A stretch of 64,000 nt of DNA from Hydractinia symbiolongicarpus (lineage: Eukaryota > Cnidaria > Hydrozoa > Anthoathecata > Hydractiniidae), in the NCBI RefSeq assembly GCF_029227915.1, contig NC_079876.1, positions 22,444,001-22,508,000 of the forward strand. The letters run 5' to 3'. The number at the start of each line of letters is the position of its first letter. Position 1 is the first letter of the stretch. The position numbers and the translations under genes were made by a program. Shown piece after piece: positions 1-13,529 of this stretch. The notes below the pieces were generated by a model. The model saw only the letters and a program-made list of their open reading frames with translations. It did not search any database and was not told where the DNA came from.

Positions 1-900
1 AAATTGTGATGCATTTATAAATTGCGGCCTTTGGATCAACGCCATAAACCGTTTTGAGTTTAATTTCATATAAAATATAAGTAATCCTTCTACTTACTGT
101 TAACAAGTTTCGAAACAACTTGGACAAAGAAAAACAAACCTTTTCTTGAAGATAAATTCACGTGGGCTGCAGTGACATTTAAGCATATTAAACGAGACAA
201 TATTACAAAGCTTTAAATTAACATAACAAAAGAATCTCGATTAATATTTTTTATGGCAGTCAAATCTTCAGAGACAACAAAGAAACCGAGACAAGATAAG
301 TTTTGCTCGATCAGTGTTATTTTTGTCTTGATGGTACCAAACACACAGGTTGTGTTATATCAAACCTAGGTTGGATGTTCGAGCCGAAGTTCCCCCGCGA
401 AGTTGAGAGTAAGAAAAAAACTTCTCCCATACATAAAACAAACACTATATACCCGCGGTCCACTAAATGTGCGCCCCTTCGGCGGGGCGCAATTACTATT
501 GTTTCTCTTTATATGTTTTTTACTAAGCATAAATAGCTAGCTTTAGTTTTAGCTAAGTATTCCCAGTTTAAGTGTATTTAACTGGGGCTCTTAGCTACTG
601 TTAGCTAGCTAATGTTAGCCTCCAATGCCTGCTCCTCATCCCATGGCTTGCTCTAACCTATGACTTATATTGTTATTCCTCTTTTTTTGTTATCTATAGC
701 CACCTTTTGTTATCTATAGTCACCTTAGTTTCCAAACTTCTTTTCTTTTATGATCACGAATTATGATGTAACAAGCTAGCTAGCTACCTACAAAATCTTT
801 CAAAGCCTAGCTTTTGCAGGATAGTAGGATGTATTTTTATGCCCATAAGAGTATAATTATTTTCACATTTTCACAGGGGACTACGTGCAATATGACCAGT
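1..900. other. AT-rich non-coding sequence
   Basis: I see no convincing gene. A short open stretch at 303-536 has no recognisable domain, and its GC-rich piece near 460-490 looks like isolated repeat sequence. Palindromic GCTAGCTAGC-type motifs occur at 535-615 and 775-790. Nothing here is assigned. Confidence 0.5.
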
Positions 901-2560
901 GCAATAAATTTTTTCAGAATTTGAAGCGTGTGTGTTAAGTTATTTTTTATTGTTTTATTTCTGACATTCTGTTAAACTTTTGTCAGCCTGCATGTATAAT
1001 ACCAGGTTATTTTAACAGGGGGTTGTAGACATTTGATTGGAAATTTACGTGGGTTTATGACTTTATTTTAATTTATGAGAGGATGGTAAAGTTGTTTGTG
1101 TTTTTGCTTGTGTTGCAAACTACTGCTTTTTAAAATTTTGTGTAAAATTTTGTGGGGAAAAGACCACATGCAATATACTGAAAGAACAAATTTTGTGGAA
1201 TTGGCCTCCACTAAAGGCTGTTGTGTAAGCTAATGGCTTTTTCATAGTTCGTGTTATAAACTTTTATTGGGGAGAACTAAACTATATATATTTGATGTCA
1301 TTTTTGCTGGAAGTAAATTCCATGGTTTCACGTTTTTGTTAAGAATTTTAAAATTGTGGTAATAACTGTGTTTGGTGATGATGAAAAAATTAGTAATTGT
1401 TCTGACTAAAACTTTTTTGTTTTTTATATTTTATGTATATAATGCCTGATTTTTCTATAATTTGATGTGTTTCATAACTTTTTTGTGGAAGATTTTTGCG
1501 CAATGGCAATATAGAACATGCTAAATGAACTGATTTTTTGTTGATTTGGATGTGCTCCTCAAAAACCGATCTGTTTTACATTTTGTGTTAACTTTTGTGA
1601 GGACGGACCGTATATACATTCTGTTTTCCAAAAATAATATCTTTGTTGATTCAAATTTACTCCTTATTCATTTTTGACATTCACGTTTAAAATTGTTGGT
1701 AAAGGTCACTACAGATCATCATACTAAGGAAAAAAAATTTGTGTTCTTAACCTGTTCATTTTTACAATTTGTGTATATTTTTTGGGAACAGGATAGTATG
1801 TAATCGAAGAAATGATTTTCCAGATATAAATTTGATGTTTTCAATGAAGAAAATATTTGAGATGTGTTATTTTTGACTTTATTATTATTGTTGATGTTGT
1901 ACATGATTCTATACATTATTTTGATTATTGTTTTAAGCTCTACACAAAATGATCTTTATTGATTCAAGTTTATTCTTTGCTCATTGATTTTTTGACATTT
2001 AGGTTTAAAATTGTTGGTAAAGGGTAGTACGGAACTAAAAGAGAAAATTTTTGTGTTCTTAACTGGTTGATTTTTACATTTTGGGTAAATTTTTGTGGGA
2101 GAGGATGGTATGCAACAGAAATGACTGATTTTTCTCGATTTAAATTTGATGTTTTCCAAACTATGGCTTTTTCATATTTTCGTATAAGCTTCTAAGGGAA
2201 AGACAATATTTAAAATGTGTAAAAAAATTATTTTTGTTGAGTTGTGCTCTTGCAGGCCTCTTTTTTGACATTTTAGAATAAAATACTAAGGGTTTTCAAC
2301 ATAATCACTACATATTTGAGATGCGTTATTTCTGACATTGTTATTATCCGTGTTGTAGCTGTTGGTGTTGTGACTGTCGGTGTTCTTACTGTCGGTTTTG
2401 TGAGGTTGGTGTTGTGAGTGTCGATGTTCTAAGTGTCGTTGTTGTAACTTTTTATCAACTAGATTTTACACCTTGCAAGCTGTTATTTTTTATTTTGCGT
2501 AAGATTTGTGTGGAGGATTTAATGCGATTTGACATTTGACATTTTGTGTAAGATTTTAAG
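900..2560. repeat. Diverged long tandem-like repeats, T-rich
   Basis: A phrase of roughly 100-150 bases recurs with substitutions near 1130, 1580, 1750, 2075 and 2500. It runs: a TTTTTACATTTTGTGTAAAATTTTGTGG-like block (cut here to its theme), then a purine-rich stretch ending in GGTATGCAA-like sequence, then AAATTTGATGTTTTCC. The spacing is about 300 bp, which suggests an old tandem or a decayed interspersed repeat. No coding signal is present. A TGT(C/T)GGTGTT-rich simple stretch lies at 2345-2450. Confidence 0.45.
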
Positions 2561-2614
2561 AACATTTATTTTTATATGCATTGCTGACGTCAGAAAAACA
2601 TCTAAAGCAACCTA

Positions 2615-2717
2615 TTTTTCATAGGCCCTTTGCCTAAGTGGATTTTTTCATAGGCCTTTTGCCTAAGTGGATTTTTTCATAGGCCTTTTGCCTAAGTGGA
2701 TTTTTCCATGGGCCTTA

Positions 2718-2725
<8 letters not shown>
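2615..2725. repeat. 29-bp tandem repeat (CATAGGCCTTTTGCCTAAGTGG theme)
   Basis: Three to four near-identical copies of a 29-bp unit that starts ttttcataggcc and ends aagtggatt. The same AAGTGGATTTTTCCA hairpin region is the 3' end of the Helitron-like element at 3370-3406. The array may therefore be amplified Helitron 3' ends. Confidence 0.6.
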
Positions 2726-3661
<936 letters not shown>

Positions 3662-3721
3662 ATAACCATAGGAGATTATTTTTGTTCCGCTACAGCATTC
3701 GTTTGTATTACTTAGCAGAAC

Positions 3722-6700
3722 ATGGCTAACAGGCAACTGCGAAGTGAAGTTTTGAAACGCGCCCTGAAGGCATGCATCGTCCAACCGGTAATAAGAAAAT
3801 ATCAGGTAGTAGCCGTTCGTGCGATGTGGGGAAGTGATGTTGATGCCCGCGAGGTCATTTGGGGCAAGAGAATGCAGATGGAGAACATATTGCTTAGCAA
3901 CGAACAAGTATCCTGTTTTTTTTCTTGTATTACCTATATGGCCAGACCTCGTAAGAGAAAGTCGATGAGGAATGAAGGGGAGGAAGAAGAAGGAGCCGAC
4001 TCTAGCAGTGAAGGTGATAACAGAAACGGCGCAAATGCGCCTGAAACATTTCCTGGCATTTCTTTCTGGATCGCGTGCGACTTACCAAACTGTACCTTAA
4101 GTCAATTTGAAACAAATTTGTCGAAGTCTTTTATGCAAGCCGGGTTGAATTTAACAACGTGCAATGCTATACAGACAAGAGGTAAATACTTGAACCTTTT
4201 AGTACTTGAAATACTGTCAATGTTTTTCGAATATTTTACGCCACATTTGATATTTGTAGGCAAAACCAGTGCATTGCAAGCATTCTCAGGATCGTTATAC
4301 CAAGTCTTGAAAGACCACAATAGGGAAGAAGCAAAACGGATAGTTGAGATATCCCATCGCACAATGATTAGGAGTGCAGCTAGAGATGAAGGTGTTCAAC
4401 TTGACCACGTTGCTGTAATGGAAAGCGAACAGTACTCGATGAAACCCTGTCAGTTAATTCTAACAAAAAATATTGATAAAGAGGTATATCAAGATGTAAT
4501 TCGTGGTTTATCCGAAATCAGATTTACATCGCTTGATTTAAAAGTAATTGATAAATCGGAAGGTAAGTTGCCACGAACAAATTTACTTACTTCTCCAATA
4601 ATAAGACAAGTTTTTTGTAGAAGTTAAAACATGTTTTTACATTGTTACACGCATAGGCACAGAAGTAACTATTCCCGTTAAGCCAACTAACAAACTTTGT
4701 CAATCCGTGGATATAGTTCGAAGGATGATGGAGAGGAATAGCTTTGGACTGTGCAATGGAGGTGTATACAAAAAAATAGGAGAAAGCAGATACACATACG
4801 TTTACTGTTGTTCGGTGAAAAGCTATCTCTATCGCTCGTTGAAAAACAAAGCAATCGCCAACGAAATTACGCCAAATTTACGAGAGTTGGTATTTTTGCT
4901 GTCGGACGGCGAGTGTCAAATAATTGATCAAATAACTCTGGATTACAATTACATTGAATGCTTGCCAAATGGAGTTTGTTATAACATCGCCAAAAAATGT
5001 TTCGATGTCAAGCCAAATTTAAAGGGATCTCCCCGAGCATTCGTACGGTACTTTCATCGTGAGGGAAAAAATCCCGAACCAAAGCCATTTATAGAAGGTA
5101 ATTGTTTTTACTTTTCTTTTACCGCGTTAAGAAAATGTGTTTTTTTTCTTTTAACGCGTTGTAACATATCAAGGTGGTAGTTGTAACGTGTTGTAACGTA
5201 TTGTAACTTGTTGTAACGCATTTTCAGTGAAAAAAATGTTGGCTCTTTTTCTTTTAACGTGTTGTAACATATCAAGGTGGTAGTTGTAACGTGTTGTAAC
5301 GTATTGTAACTTGTTGTAACGCATTGTCAGTGAAAAAAAATGTTTTTTTTCATCTTTTAACGCGTTGTAACATATCAAGGTGGTAGTTGTAACGTGTTGT
5401 AACGTATTGTAACTTGTTGTAACGCATTTTCAGTGAAAAAAATGTTGGCTCTTTTTCTTTTAACGTGTTGTAACATATCAAGGTGGTAGTTGTAACGTGT
5501 TGTAACGTATTGTAACTTGTTGTAACGCATTGTCAGTGAAAAAAAATGTTTTTTTTCATCTTTTAACGCGTTGTAACATATCAAGGTGGTAGTTGTAACG
5601 TGTTGTAACGTATTGTAACTTGTTGTAACGCATTTTCAGTGAAAAAAATGTTTTTTTTTATCTTTTAACGCGTTGTAACATATCAAGGTGGTAGTTGTAA
5701 CGTGTTGTAACGTATTGTAACTTGTTGTAACGCATTGTCAGTGAAGAAAATGTTTTTTTTTTATCTTTTAACGCGTTGTAACATATCAAGGTGGTAGTTG
5801 TAACGTGTTGTAACGTATTGTAACTTGTTGTAACGCATTGTCAGTGAAAAAAATGTTTTTTTTCATCTTTTAACGCGTTGTAACATATCAAGGTGGTAGT
5901 TGTAACGTGTTGTAACGTATTGTAACTTGTTGTAACGCATTGTCAGTGAAGAAAATGTTTTTTTTTATCTTTTAACGCGTTGTAACATATCAAGGTGGTA
6001 GTTGTAACGTGTTGTAACGTATTGTAACTTGTTGTAACGCATTGTCAGTGAAGAAAATGTTTTTTTTTATCTTTTAACGCGTTGTAACATATCAAGGTGG
6101 TAGTTGTAACGTGTTGTAACGTATTGTAACTTGTTGTAACGCATTGTCAGTGAAGAAAATGTTTTTTTTTATCTTTTAACGTGTTGTAACATATCAAGGT
6201 GGTAGTTGTAACGTGATGTAACGTATTGTAACTTGTTGTAACGCATTGTCAGTGAAGAAAATGTTTTTTTTTATCTTTTAACGCGTTGTAACATATCAAG
6301 GTGGTAGTTGTAACGTGTTGTAACGTATTGTAACTTGTTGTAACGCATTGTCAGTGAAGAAAATGTTTTTATCTTTTAACGCGTTGTAACATATCAAGGT
6401 GGTAGTTGTAACGTGTTGTAACGTATTGTAACTTGTTGTAACGCATTGTCAGTGAAGAAAATGTGTTTTTTTTCTTTTAACGCGTTGTAACATATCAAGG
6501 TGGTAGTTGTAACGTGATGTAACGTATTGTATCTTGTTGTAACGCATTGTCAGTGAAGAAAATGTTTTTTTTTATCTTTTAACGCGTTGTAACATATCAA
6601 GGTGGTAGTTGTAACGTGTTGTAACGTATTGTAACTTGTTGTAACGCATTGTCAGTGAAGAAAATGTGTTTTTTTTCTTTTAACGCGTTGTAACATATCA

Positions 6701-8481
6701 AGGTGGTAGTTGTAACGTGATGTAACGTATTGTAACTTGTTGTAACGCATTTTCAGTGAAAATGTTGGCTCTTTTTCTTTTAACGTGTTGTAACGTATTG
6801 TAACTTGTTGTAACGTAGTTCTAAAAAAGGTGCACTGAACTACATTTGTAGGTGTCGAAAATAGCTTCCCAGATAGAAATGTGCGGTTGCGTTTTTATCA
6901 AAAATGGTACCAAATTTTGCTCGCCGGTCAGTATCCCATGAAAGAAAAGAAATTGTTGCTGGTAGGTCCTCCTGATAGTGGAAAGACTAGTTGGTTTGCT
7001 CCATTTCAAGGTAATTAAATAAAGTTCGTGAAAACTTCTGACTTTTAGACGGCACTTACTGACATACATTTGTCCTTTTAGGCATTATTCCAGAAATGTA
7101 CATTGCTGGCGTGGTTCGGGATGGTCGATTCTCAGGCCACCTGATAAATAGAAATACACAAGTCGTATTTATGGATGAATGGACTAGCGACAGTCTATGT
7201 TGTGAAGATGCAAAAAGAATATTGCAAGGTAAGTCGATGTCGATGCAGTACATGAACATTTACTTTGAATAAAATGTGGCAATGTGCAGATGGGATACCA
7301 CTTTCTCTTATAGGCGGCTTGGTTATGATCCCGCAAAAACACAAAGAACCGGCCCGTTTTCAATACAATTCGGGTTTTTTTATAACAACTAATATAATGC
7401 CGGACTTCGGAAATGGTGTAGATGGTGAGGCTATCCTGCGTCGTCTTGAAGTTTTCGAAACTAAGACACTTCGAGTGAAGGACAATAGCATAACAAGTAA
7501 GTATCTCATGAGAATAAATGATAACAATGGTGTAAATCAATATGCATAAAAATAAGTAATGACTTTTTTCCCGTAGAGTGGATGAGAATGCACTGCATGG
7601 AAGTATTTGTGTACGTTGCCAGCCAGTTGAAAGACATCTCGCTTTTCACCAGCGAAACCAATGTTGCGAAGAAAAATCAAGTAGGCGCTGTGTACAACGA
7701 CGTTGATTGCGATCCGTCGGTCTTCTTGGACGAAGAGCAAACATTGGAAGCATCTAGCAGTTGTCTAAGCACACGAGTTCAGATTGAGAATGCAGTTCCG
7801 CAAGAGGCTATCGACTATGCCATTATTGCGGCCGACGATAGGGATGGCATTTTGTACCATGCGCTTAACTTTGATCATGAACTGTTTGACATAGAAAACA
7901 AGTTACACAGTGCTGAATATATGCGCAAAATGTACGAGATAGCCGCTGGGGCATGGGAGGAAATCTGCCCATTAATTAATAACGATGAGACCTTGGTAGC
8001 ATTCAAACGCCGTAAAAGGATCAACTGGCAGGGTAGTGACACGTTCTACGACACGTGGTTGCTTGCTACAAACTCCTGCCGCGATTGCTTCCCGACGAAA
8101 GAAATGAAGGAGCTCTACCCTGATTGGGCACAACTAATTGAGCAAGACGAAGACGAAGGAGAAGGTAGTAGCCACGACCGCGAAGAGAACGAGGAAGAAG
8201 AAGAGGAAACAAACGAAGAGGAGGAAGGTCATAGGGAAGAAGAAGAAACAGAAGAACATGAAATCAATGCTAAGTCGACAAAACCTGTTTCCACTGTTAA
8301 GCAAGAATATATGCCGTTTTGTCCAGCAAATAACAGTACTGCTTTTATAGACCTCGTGTCAGATGATGAAAGTGTTCCTGAAATTTCTTCAGTAAAATTA
8401 GAGCTATTTTCCGCAGATAATTCAACCACTTCTCTCGATTGTGATGTTATCTGCATTAGTTCGGACGAAGAAGACAATTAA
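3722..8481 (+). CDS. Superfamily 3 DNA helicase, seven exons
   Basis: Probable exons are 3722-4181, 4260-4562, 4657-5097, 6852-7010, 7082-7228, 7314-7496 and 7577-8481. All introns have GT-AG ends and phase 1, and together they give one open frame of 865 codons. An ATG at 3938 (MARPRKRKS, basic then acidic) is an alternative start. Exon 4 holds the Walker A motif GPPDSGKTS (about residues 440-448), exon 5 the Walker B motif VVFMDEW, and exon 6 a motif C/sensor GFFITTN followed by the RRLEVFET arginine-finger region. This order is that of parvovirus NS1/papillomavirus E1-type SF3 helicases. The N-terminal 400 residues are unrecognised, and I see no HUH nickase. The C-terminus is acidic (long E/D run near 8150-8260) and ends in two SUMO-interacting motifs, IDLVSDDE and VICISSDEED. 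The exon 6 acceptor could also be 7289/7290, which is also in frame. The likely role is unwinding the element for replication in the nucleus. Confidence 0.8.
5120..6825 (+). repeat. 102-bp minisatellite of TTGTAAC motifs (intron of the SF3 gene)
   Basis: About 16 copies of a ~102-bp unit, plus a partial copy at the right end, sit inside the intron 5098-6851. Each unit contains five TTGTAAC heptamers. Four of them are spaced exactly 10 bp (TTGTAACGTG, TTGTAACGTA, TTGTAACTTG, TTGTAACGCA), followed by a spacer with CAGTGAA and a T-rich run. The array therefore holds about 80 heptamers, all in one orientation. Units differ by a few substitutions. ORFs called in the array are repeat artefacts. It looks like an iteron cluster for a DNA-binding protein (inference). 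Confidence 0.95.
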
Positions 8482-8566
8482 AAAAAAACTTTTTTGCGTT
8501 TTCCTTCCCTCATATCCCACCACATACTCCTTTTCTAAAGTGACATGCGAAAAGCGGTTTTCTCTA

Positions 8567-9765
8567 CAGAAATAGGTTACAAAGCGTTACAACGTGTTAC
8601 AAGGCGTTACAATCAGCATGTCCATGCGTTACCAGGCGTTACAAGAATCAATCTAGCCATTTCCAAAAATTTCACAGTCATTTTTTCATGGAAATAGGTT
8701 ACAAAGCGTTACAACGTGTTACAAGGCGTTACAATCAGCATGTCCATGCGTTACAAGGCGTTACAAGAATCACTCTAGCCATTTCCAAAAATTTCACAGT
8801 CATTTTTTCATGGAAATAGGTTACAAAGCGTTACAACGTGTTACAAGGCGTTACAATCAGCACGTCCATGCGTGACAAGGCGTTACAAGAATCACTCTAG
8901 CCATTTCCAAAAATTTCACAGTCATTTTTTCATGGAAATAGGTTACAAAGCGTTACAACGTGTTACAAGGCGTTACAATCAGCACGTCCATGCGTGACAA
9001 GGCGTTACAAGAATCACTCTAGCCATTTCCAAAAATTTCACAGTCATTTTTTCATGGAAATAGGTTACAAAGCGTTACAACGTGTTACAAGGCGTTACAA
9101 TCAGCACGTCCATGCGTTACAAGGCGTTACAAGAATCACTCTAGCCATTTCCAAAAATTTCACAGTCATTTTTTCATGGAAATAGGTTACAAAGCGTTAC
9201 AACGTGTTACAAGGCGTTACAATCAGCACGTCCATGCGTTACAAGGCGTTACAAGAATCACTCTAGCCATTTCCAAAAATCTCACAGTCATTTTCTCATG
9301 GAAATAGGTTACAAAGCGTTACAACGTGTTACAAGGCGTTACAATCAGCACGTCCATGCGTGACAAGGCGTTACAAGAATCACTCTAGCCATTTCCAAAA
9401 ATTTCACAGTCATTTTCTCATGGAAATAGGTTACAAAGCGTTACAACGTGTTACAAGGCGTTACAATCAGCACGTCCATGCGTTACAAGGCGTTACAAGA
9501 ATCACTCTAGCCATTTCCAAAAATTTCACAGTCATTTTTTCATGGAAATAGGTTACAAAGCGTTACAACGTGTTACAAGGCGTTACAATCAGCACGTCCA
9601 TGCGTTACAAGGCGTTACAAGAATCACTCTAGCCATTTCCAAAAATTTCACAGTCATTTTTGCATGGAAATAGGTTACAAAGCGTTACAACGTGTTACAA
9701 GGCGTTACAATCAGCATGTCCATGCGTTACAAGGTGTTACAAGAATCACTTTAGTCATTTTAAGT
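8567..9765 (-). repeat. 122-bp minisatellite of GTTACAA motifs (inverse of the intronic array)
   Basis: Ten copies of a ~122-bp unit follow the SF3 stop codon. Each unit has about six GTTACAA heptamers. Four run at 10-bp spacing (GTTACAAAGC, GTTACAACGT, GTTACAAGGC, GTTACAATCA) and two follow after a CATGCATGC-like gap. The rest of the unit (CACTCTAGCCATTTCCAAAA and following) has no counterpart in the intronic array. Only the heptamer and the 10-bp phase are shared, and the orientation is opposite. Confidence 0.95.
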
Positions 9766-9884
9766 AGGAATGGGGATGAGTGTGCGTTTAATGAATGTCG
9801 CATTTGCGCCATTATTTGCATACTTAAAGGCTTACAGCGTGTAAGTTTCACCTAAACTGTGTGGACGCTTATGTGTACGCTAAA

Positions 9885-10223
9885 ATGGTGAATGAAGAGG
9901 CAGTTGTGGTAAACGTTTCGGATAACGAATGCTCAGCATCTAAGGAGGTTTTACCGTTCTCGCATTCCTGTTCAACGCTGGCAATTTCCGTGGAAAAAAA
10001 TATTGTTTGCTTATCAGATGATGAAGTTTTCCTAACTATACCGATAGCGGCTTTGAAGGGAGAACCAAGTTTTTGCGAACCGCCTTCACACACGAGGGTA
10101 CTTAATACACCAGATTATTGGCCAAATCGAAAGAGGAAAAAAAGCCTTTATGTGTACGCCGGTTTTGACTGTAACAAAGTTAAAAGACTATTTGAATATT
10201 CTGGTTTTCAAAAATCTTTGTAA
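9885..10223 (+). CDS. Small SUMO-interacting-motif protein
   Basis: A 112-codon ORF from the ATG at 9885. It carries two SIM-like motifs, VVNVSDNE near the N-terminus and IVCLSDDE in the middle, and a basic cluster NRKRKKS near the C-terminus that could be a nuclear localisation signal. The same SIM style ends the helicase protein upstream, which links the two genes. There is no other recognisable domain. An upstream splice donor-like GTAAGT at 9841 leaves open that this is the last exon of a longer gene. It is convergent with the recombinase gene, with only 38 bp between the stops. Confidence 0.5.
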   Translation: MVNEEAVVVNVSDNECSASKEVLPFSHSCSTLAISVEKNIVCLSDDEVFLTIPIAALKGEPSFCEPPSHTRVLNTPDYWPNRKRKKSLYVYAGFDCNKVKRLFEYSGFQKSL

Positions 10224-10261
10224 ATTTACAAAGTTATTTTTATTATAAATACAATTTAAAC

Positions 10262-11938
10262 TTATATAAATTGTTTTGTCTTCGCTCTAACCGCCAATGT
10301 ACTAGCTTTACGGCTACAATGAAAGGAGTAGTTGGGATCTGCGAGAATGGAAGTCCATTTTGCATTGCCATATTTTTGTAGCCCAGCTTGTAAAAACTTG
10401 TCCTCCATGGCACTAAAACTAACTTTTTTTTGTCTCGTTTGAACAGGTGTTTCGTGTTCCAAAGTACTTCCAGACGTTTTCACATTTTTGGTGTTACTAT
10501 TGATTTCGCTTACAGTTAAAGTACACGTTGTTTGATCTCGTAATTTATCCATACATAACCTGGCTTTTGCAGCTATATTGCGCGATTCAGTCTTCTGGTA
10601 ATGAACTTTAGCTACCTGCGACGTGTGTTTTTGATCTTGAGAAAGAATTGCTTGTTCTTTTGTTTCTAAGTGTGCAACACTTTCGGTTTCGATGATTTGC
10701 CTATATCGTGTAGGATTTATATACTTACCAATTGCTTGATAAACAATTCTACCGAATACGTCCGAAATACGCGTCAACTGCTTACCATTTCGACACACTA
10801 GTAGATAATCGTTGGTGGGGTTCAATCTTCGTCGTACATTGTCAATGTATTCGTTTATTAGTGTGAGTACATCTATGGAAAAATAAAGAGAGTCAAATCC
10901 GTATTTCTCCGCAGTTTTAAAGACATTCTGATCTATAAAACCATCCTCTTTCACGCCTTTAATCATTGTTACTGTAAGAGTTTGATACGTCATGGGTCTT
11001 GAAGCCTTCACCATTAAAAATAATACAGCTACTATGAAGGAAGTCGAAAATGATAAATCGTGTGCTGCGACACATGCACTTGCGTTTTTAGCATTTAACA
11101 CAATTTGTTTATATTTTTCACTATGGTATGGTATCACCTTTTGTAAATCATATAGTGTCGCCCAACAGTCTATACTGTTTAGATATTCAACACTTAAGAT
11201 ACACTTCCATTCAGCTTTCATTTTACGAAGGAGGAATTTCTTAACACGGTGCAAATAAATCTCTGCAGCAACAAATACCGACAAATTTTTTTCAGTCGTA
11301 CCTGTGCTTCGTCTGTAATCAAGCATGTGCCCAATAGCATTCATGTAGCCAATTATTCCTGAGAAGCCAACCTTCCATTGGTCTCTCAAAAAATCTACGA
11401 AATCAGAAAGCATATTAATAGAGCCAACACAGTAGTCGATAACAGGGAATGGTACTTCCCATACCGAAGGAGAATCCTCGCAGCAATATTTGGCATACTT
11501 TAAAACTTTACAAGTTATTTGATCGGCCTGAGAATGATCTTTACCACCACCACCTGGACTTTTTAACCATGTCCTAAATGCAACTGCCAAATTACATGTT
11601 TTAGCAAAAGACGGCATTGAAAATGTGGAGGCGCGCTTTCTTTGGGGATCTTTTATGCGATTTCTCGTACTGAAGTGGGGAAGTACTTCGTCGATATTCG
11701 GTCTTTTATCGAAATAATAAAACCATCCATGACGGTTATAGACATGTTTTCTACACCCTCTTTTACTTCCATACGACTCGCTGTCACAATCAGCCACAGG
11801 ACAACAAAAGCGGTTATCTTTATCAGGCATTAACTTAAGCCTTTTCGATCTCATTGAGGCTCCCAATGCCTCTTTCCACGCAGGCTTTTGCAAGACTCGT
11901 TTTGTCATTCCGATTTCTTTAAAGTTCTCTAGAAACAA
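10262..11938 (-). CDS. Tyrosine recombinase with C2H2 finger and SANT/Myb domain
   Basis: A single open frame of 558 codons; the likely ATG is the MTKRVLQKP methionine 10 codons in. A TTTTGTTTCTAG stretch just upstream could instead be a splice acceptor. Near residues 43-72 a CPVADC...HVYNRH motif looks like a C2H2 zinc finger. The middle contains a tyrosine-recombinase core: KASRPMTYQTLT (first Arg), NPTRYRQIIET (second Arg region), QKHTS (His) and VHYQK (candidate nucleophile Tyr). After a Ser/Thr-rich linker, the last 55 residues (FSAMEDKFLQAGLQKYG... KWTSIL) match a SANT/Myb DNA-binding fold. Recombinases of this broad type occur in Crypton-like elements and in domesticated host genes. 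Here the likely role is integration or excision of the element. The assignment rests on motif pattern only. Confidence 0.7.
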   Translation of the reverse strand: MFLENFKEIGMTKRVLQKPAWKEALGASMRSKRLKLMPDKDNRFCCPVADCDSESYGSKRGCRKHVYNRHGWFYYFDKRPNIDEVLPHFSTRNRIKDPQRKRASTFSMPSFAKTCNLAVAFRTWLKSPGGGGKDHSQADQITCKVLKYAKYCCEDSPSVWEVPFPVIDYCVGSINMLSDFVDFLRDQWKVGFSGIIGYMNAIGHMLDYRRSTGTTEKNLSVFVAAEIYLHRVKKFLLRKMKAEWKCILSVEYLNSIDCWATLYDLQKVIPYHSEKYKQIVLNAKNASACVAAHDLSFSTSFIVAVLFLMVKASRPMTYQTLTVTMIKGVKEDGFIDQNVFKTAEKYGFDSLYFSIDVLTLINEYIDNVRRRLNPTNDYLLVCRNGKQLTRISDVFGRIVYQAIGKYINPTRYRQIIETESVAHLETKEQAILSQDQKHTSQVAKVHYQKTESRNIAAKARLCMDKLRDQTTCTLTVSEINSNTKNVKTSGSTLEHETPVQTRQKKVSFSAMEDKFLQAGLQKYGNAKWTSILADPNYSFHCSRKASTLAVRAKTKQFI

Positions 11939-11944
11939 AATTTA

Positions 11945-13515
<1,571 letters not shown>

Positions 13516-13529
13516 ATAGAATTTTTTGT

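Noticed and set aside
303-536. 77-codon ORF near the left edge
   Set aside because: No domain, no splice or promoter context, and the composition is that of repeat sequence.
3908-3945. 38-bp intron in the first SF3 exon
   Set aside because: GT and AG ends exist, but removal shifts the frame straight into a TAA.
3722-5097. HUH (Rep) nickase domain in the SF3 protein N-terminus
   Set aside because: No His-hydrophobic-His motif or Tyr motif in the proper order could be seen.
5169-6820. CRISPR-like array
   Set aside because: Units are head-to-tail minisatellite copies with near-identical spacers, so there are no unique spacers, and the setting is eukaryotic.
8994-9855. 63-codon ORFs in the downstream array
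   Set aside because: Tandem-repeat artefacts that recur every unit.
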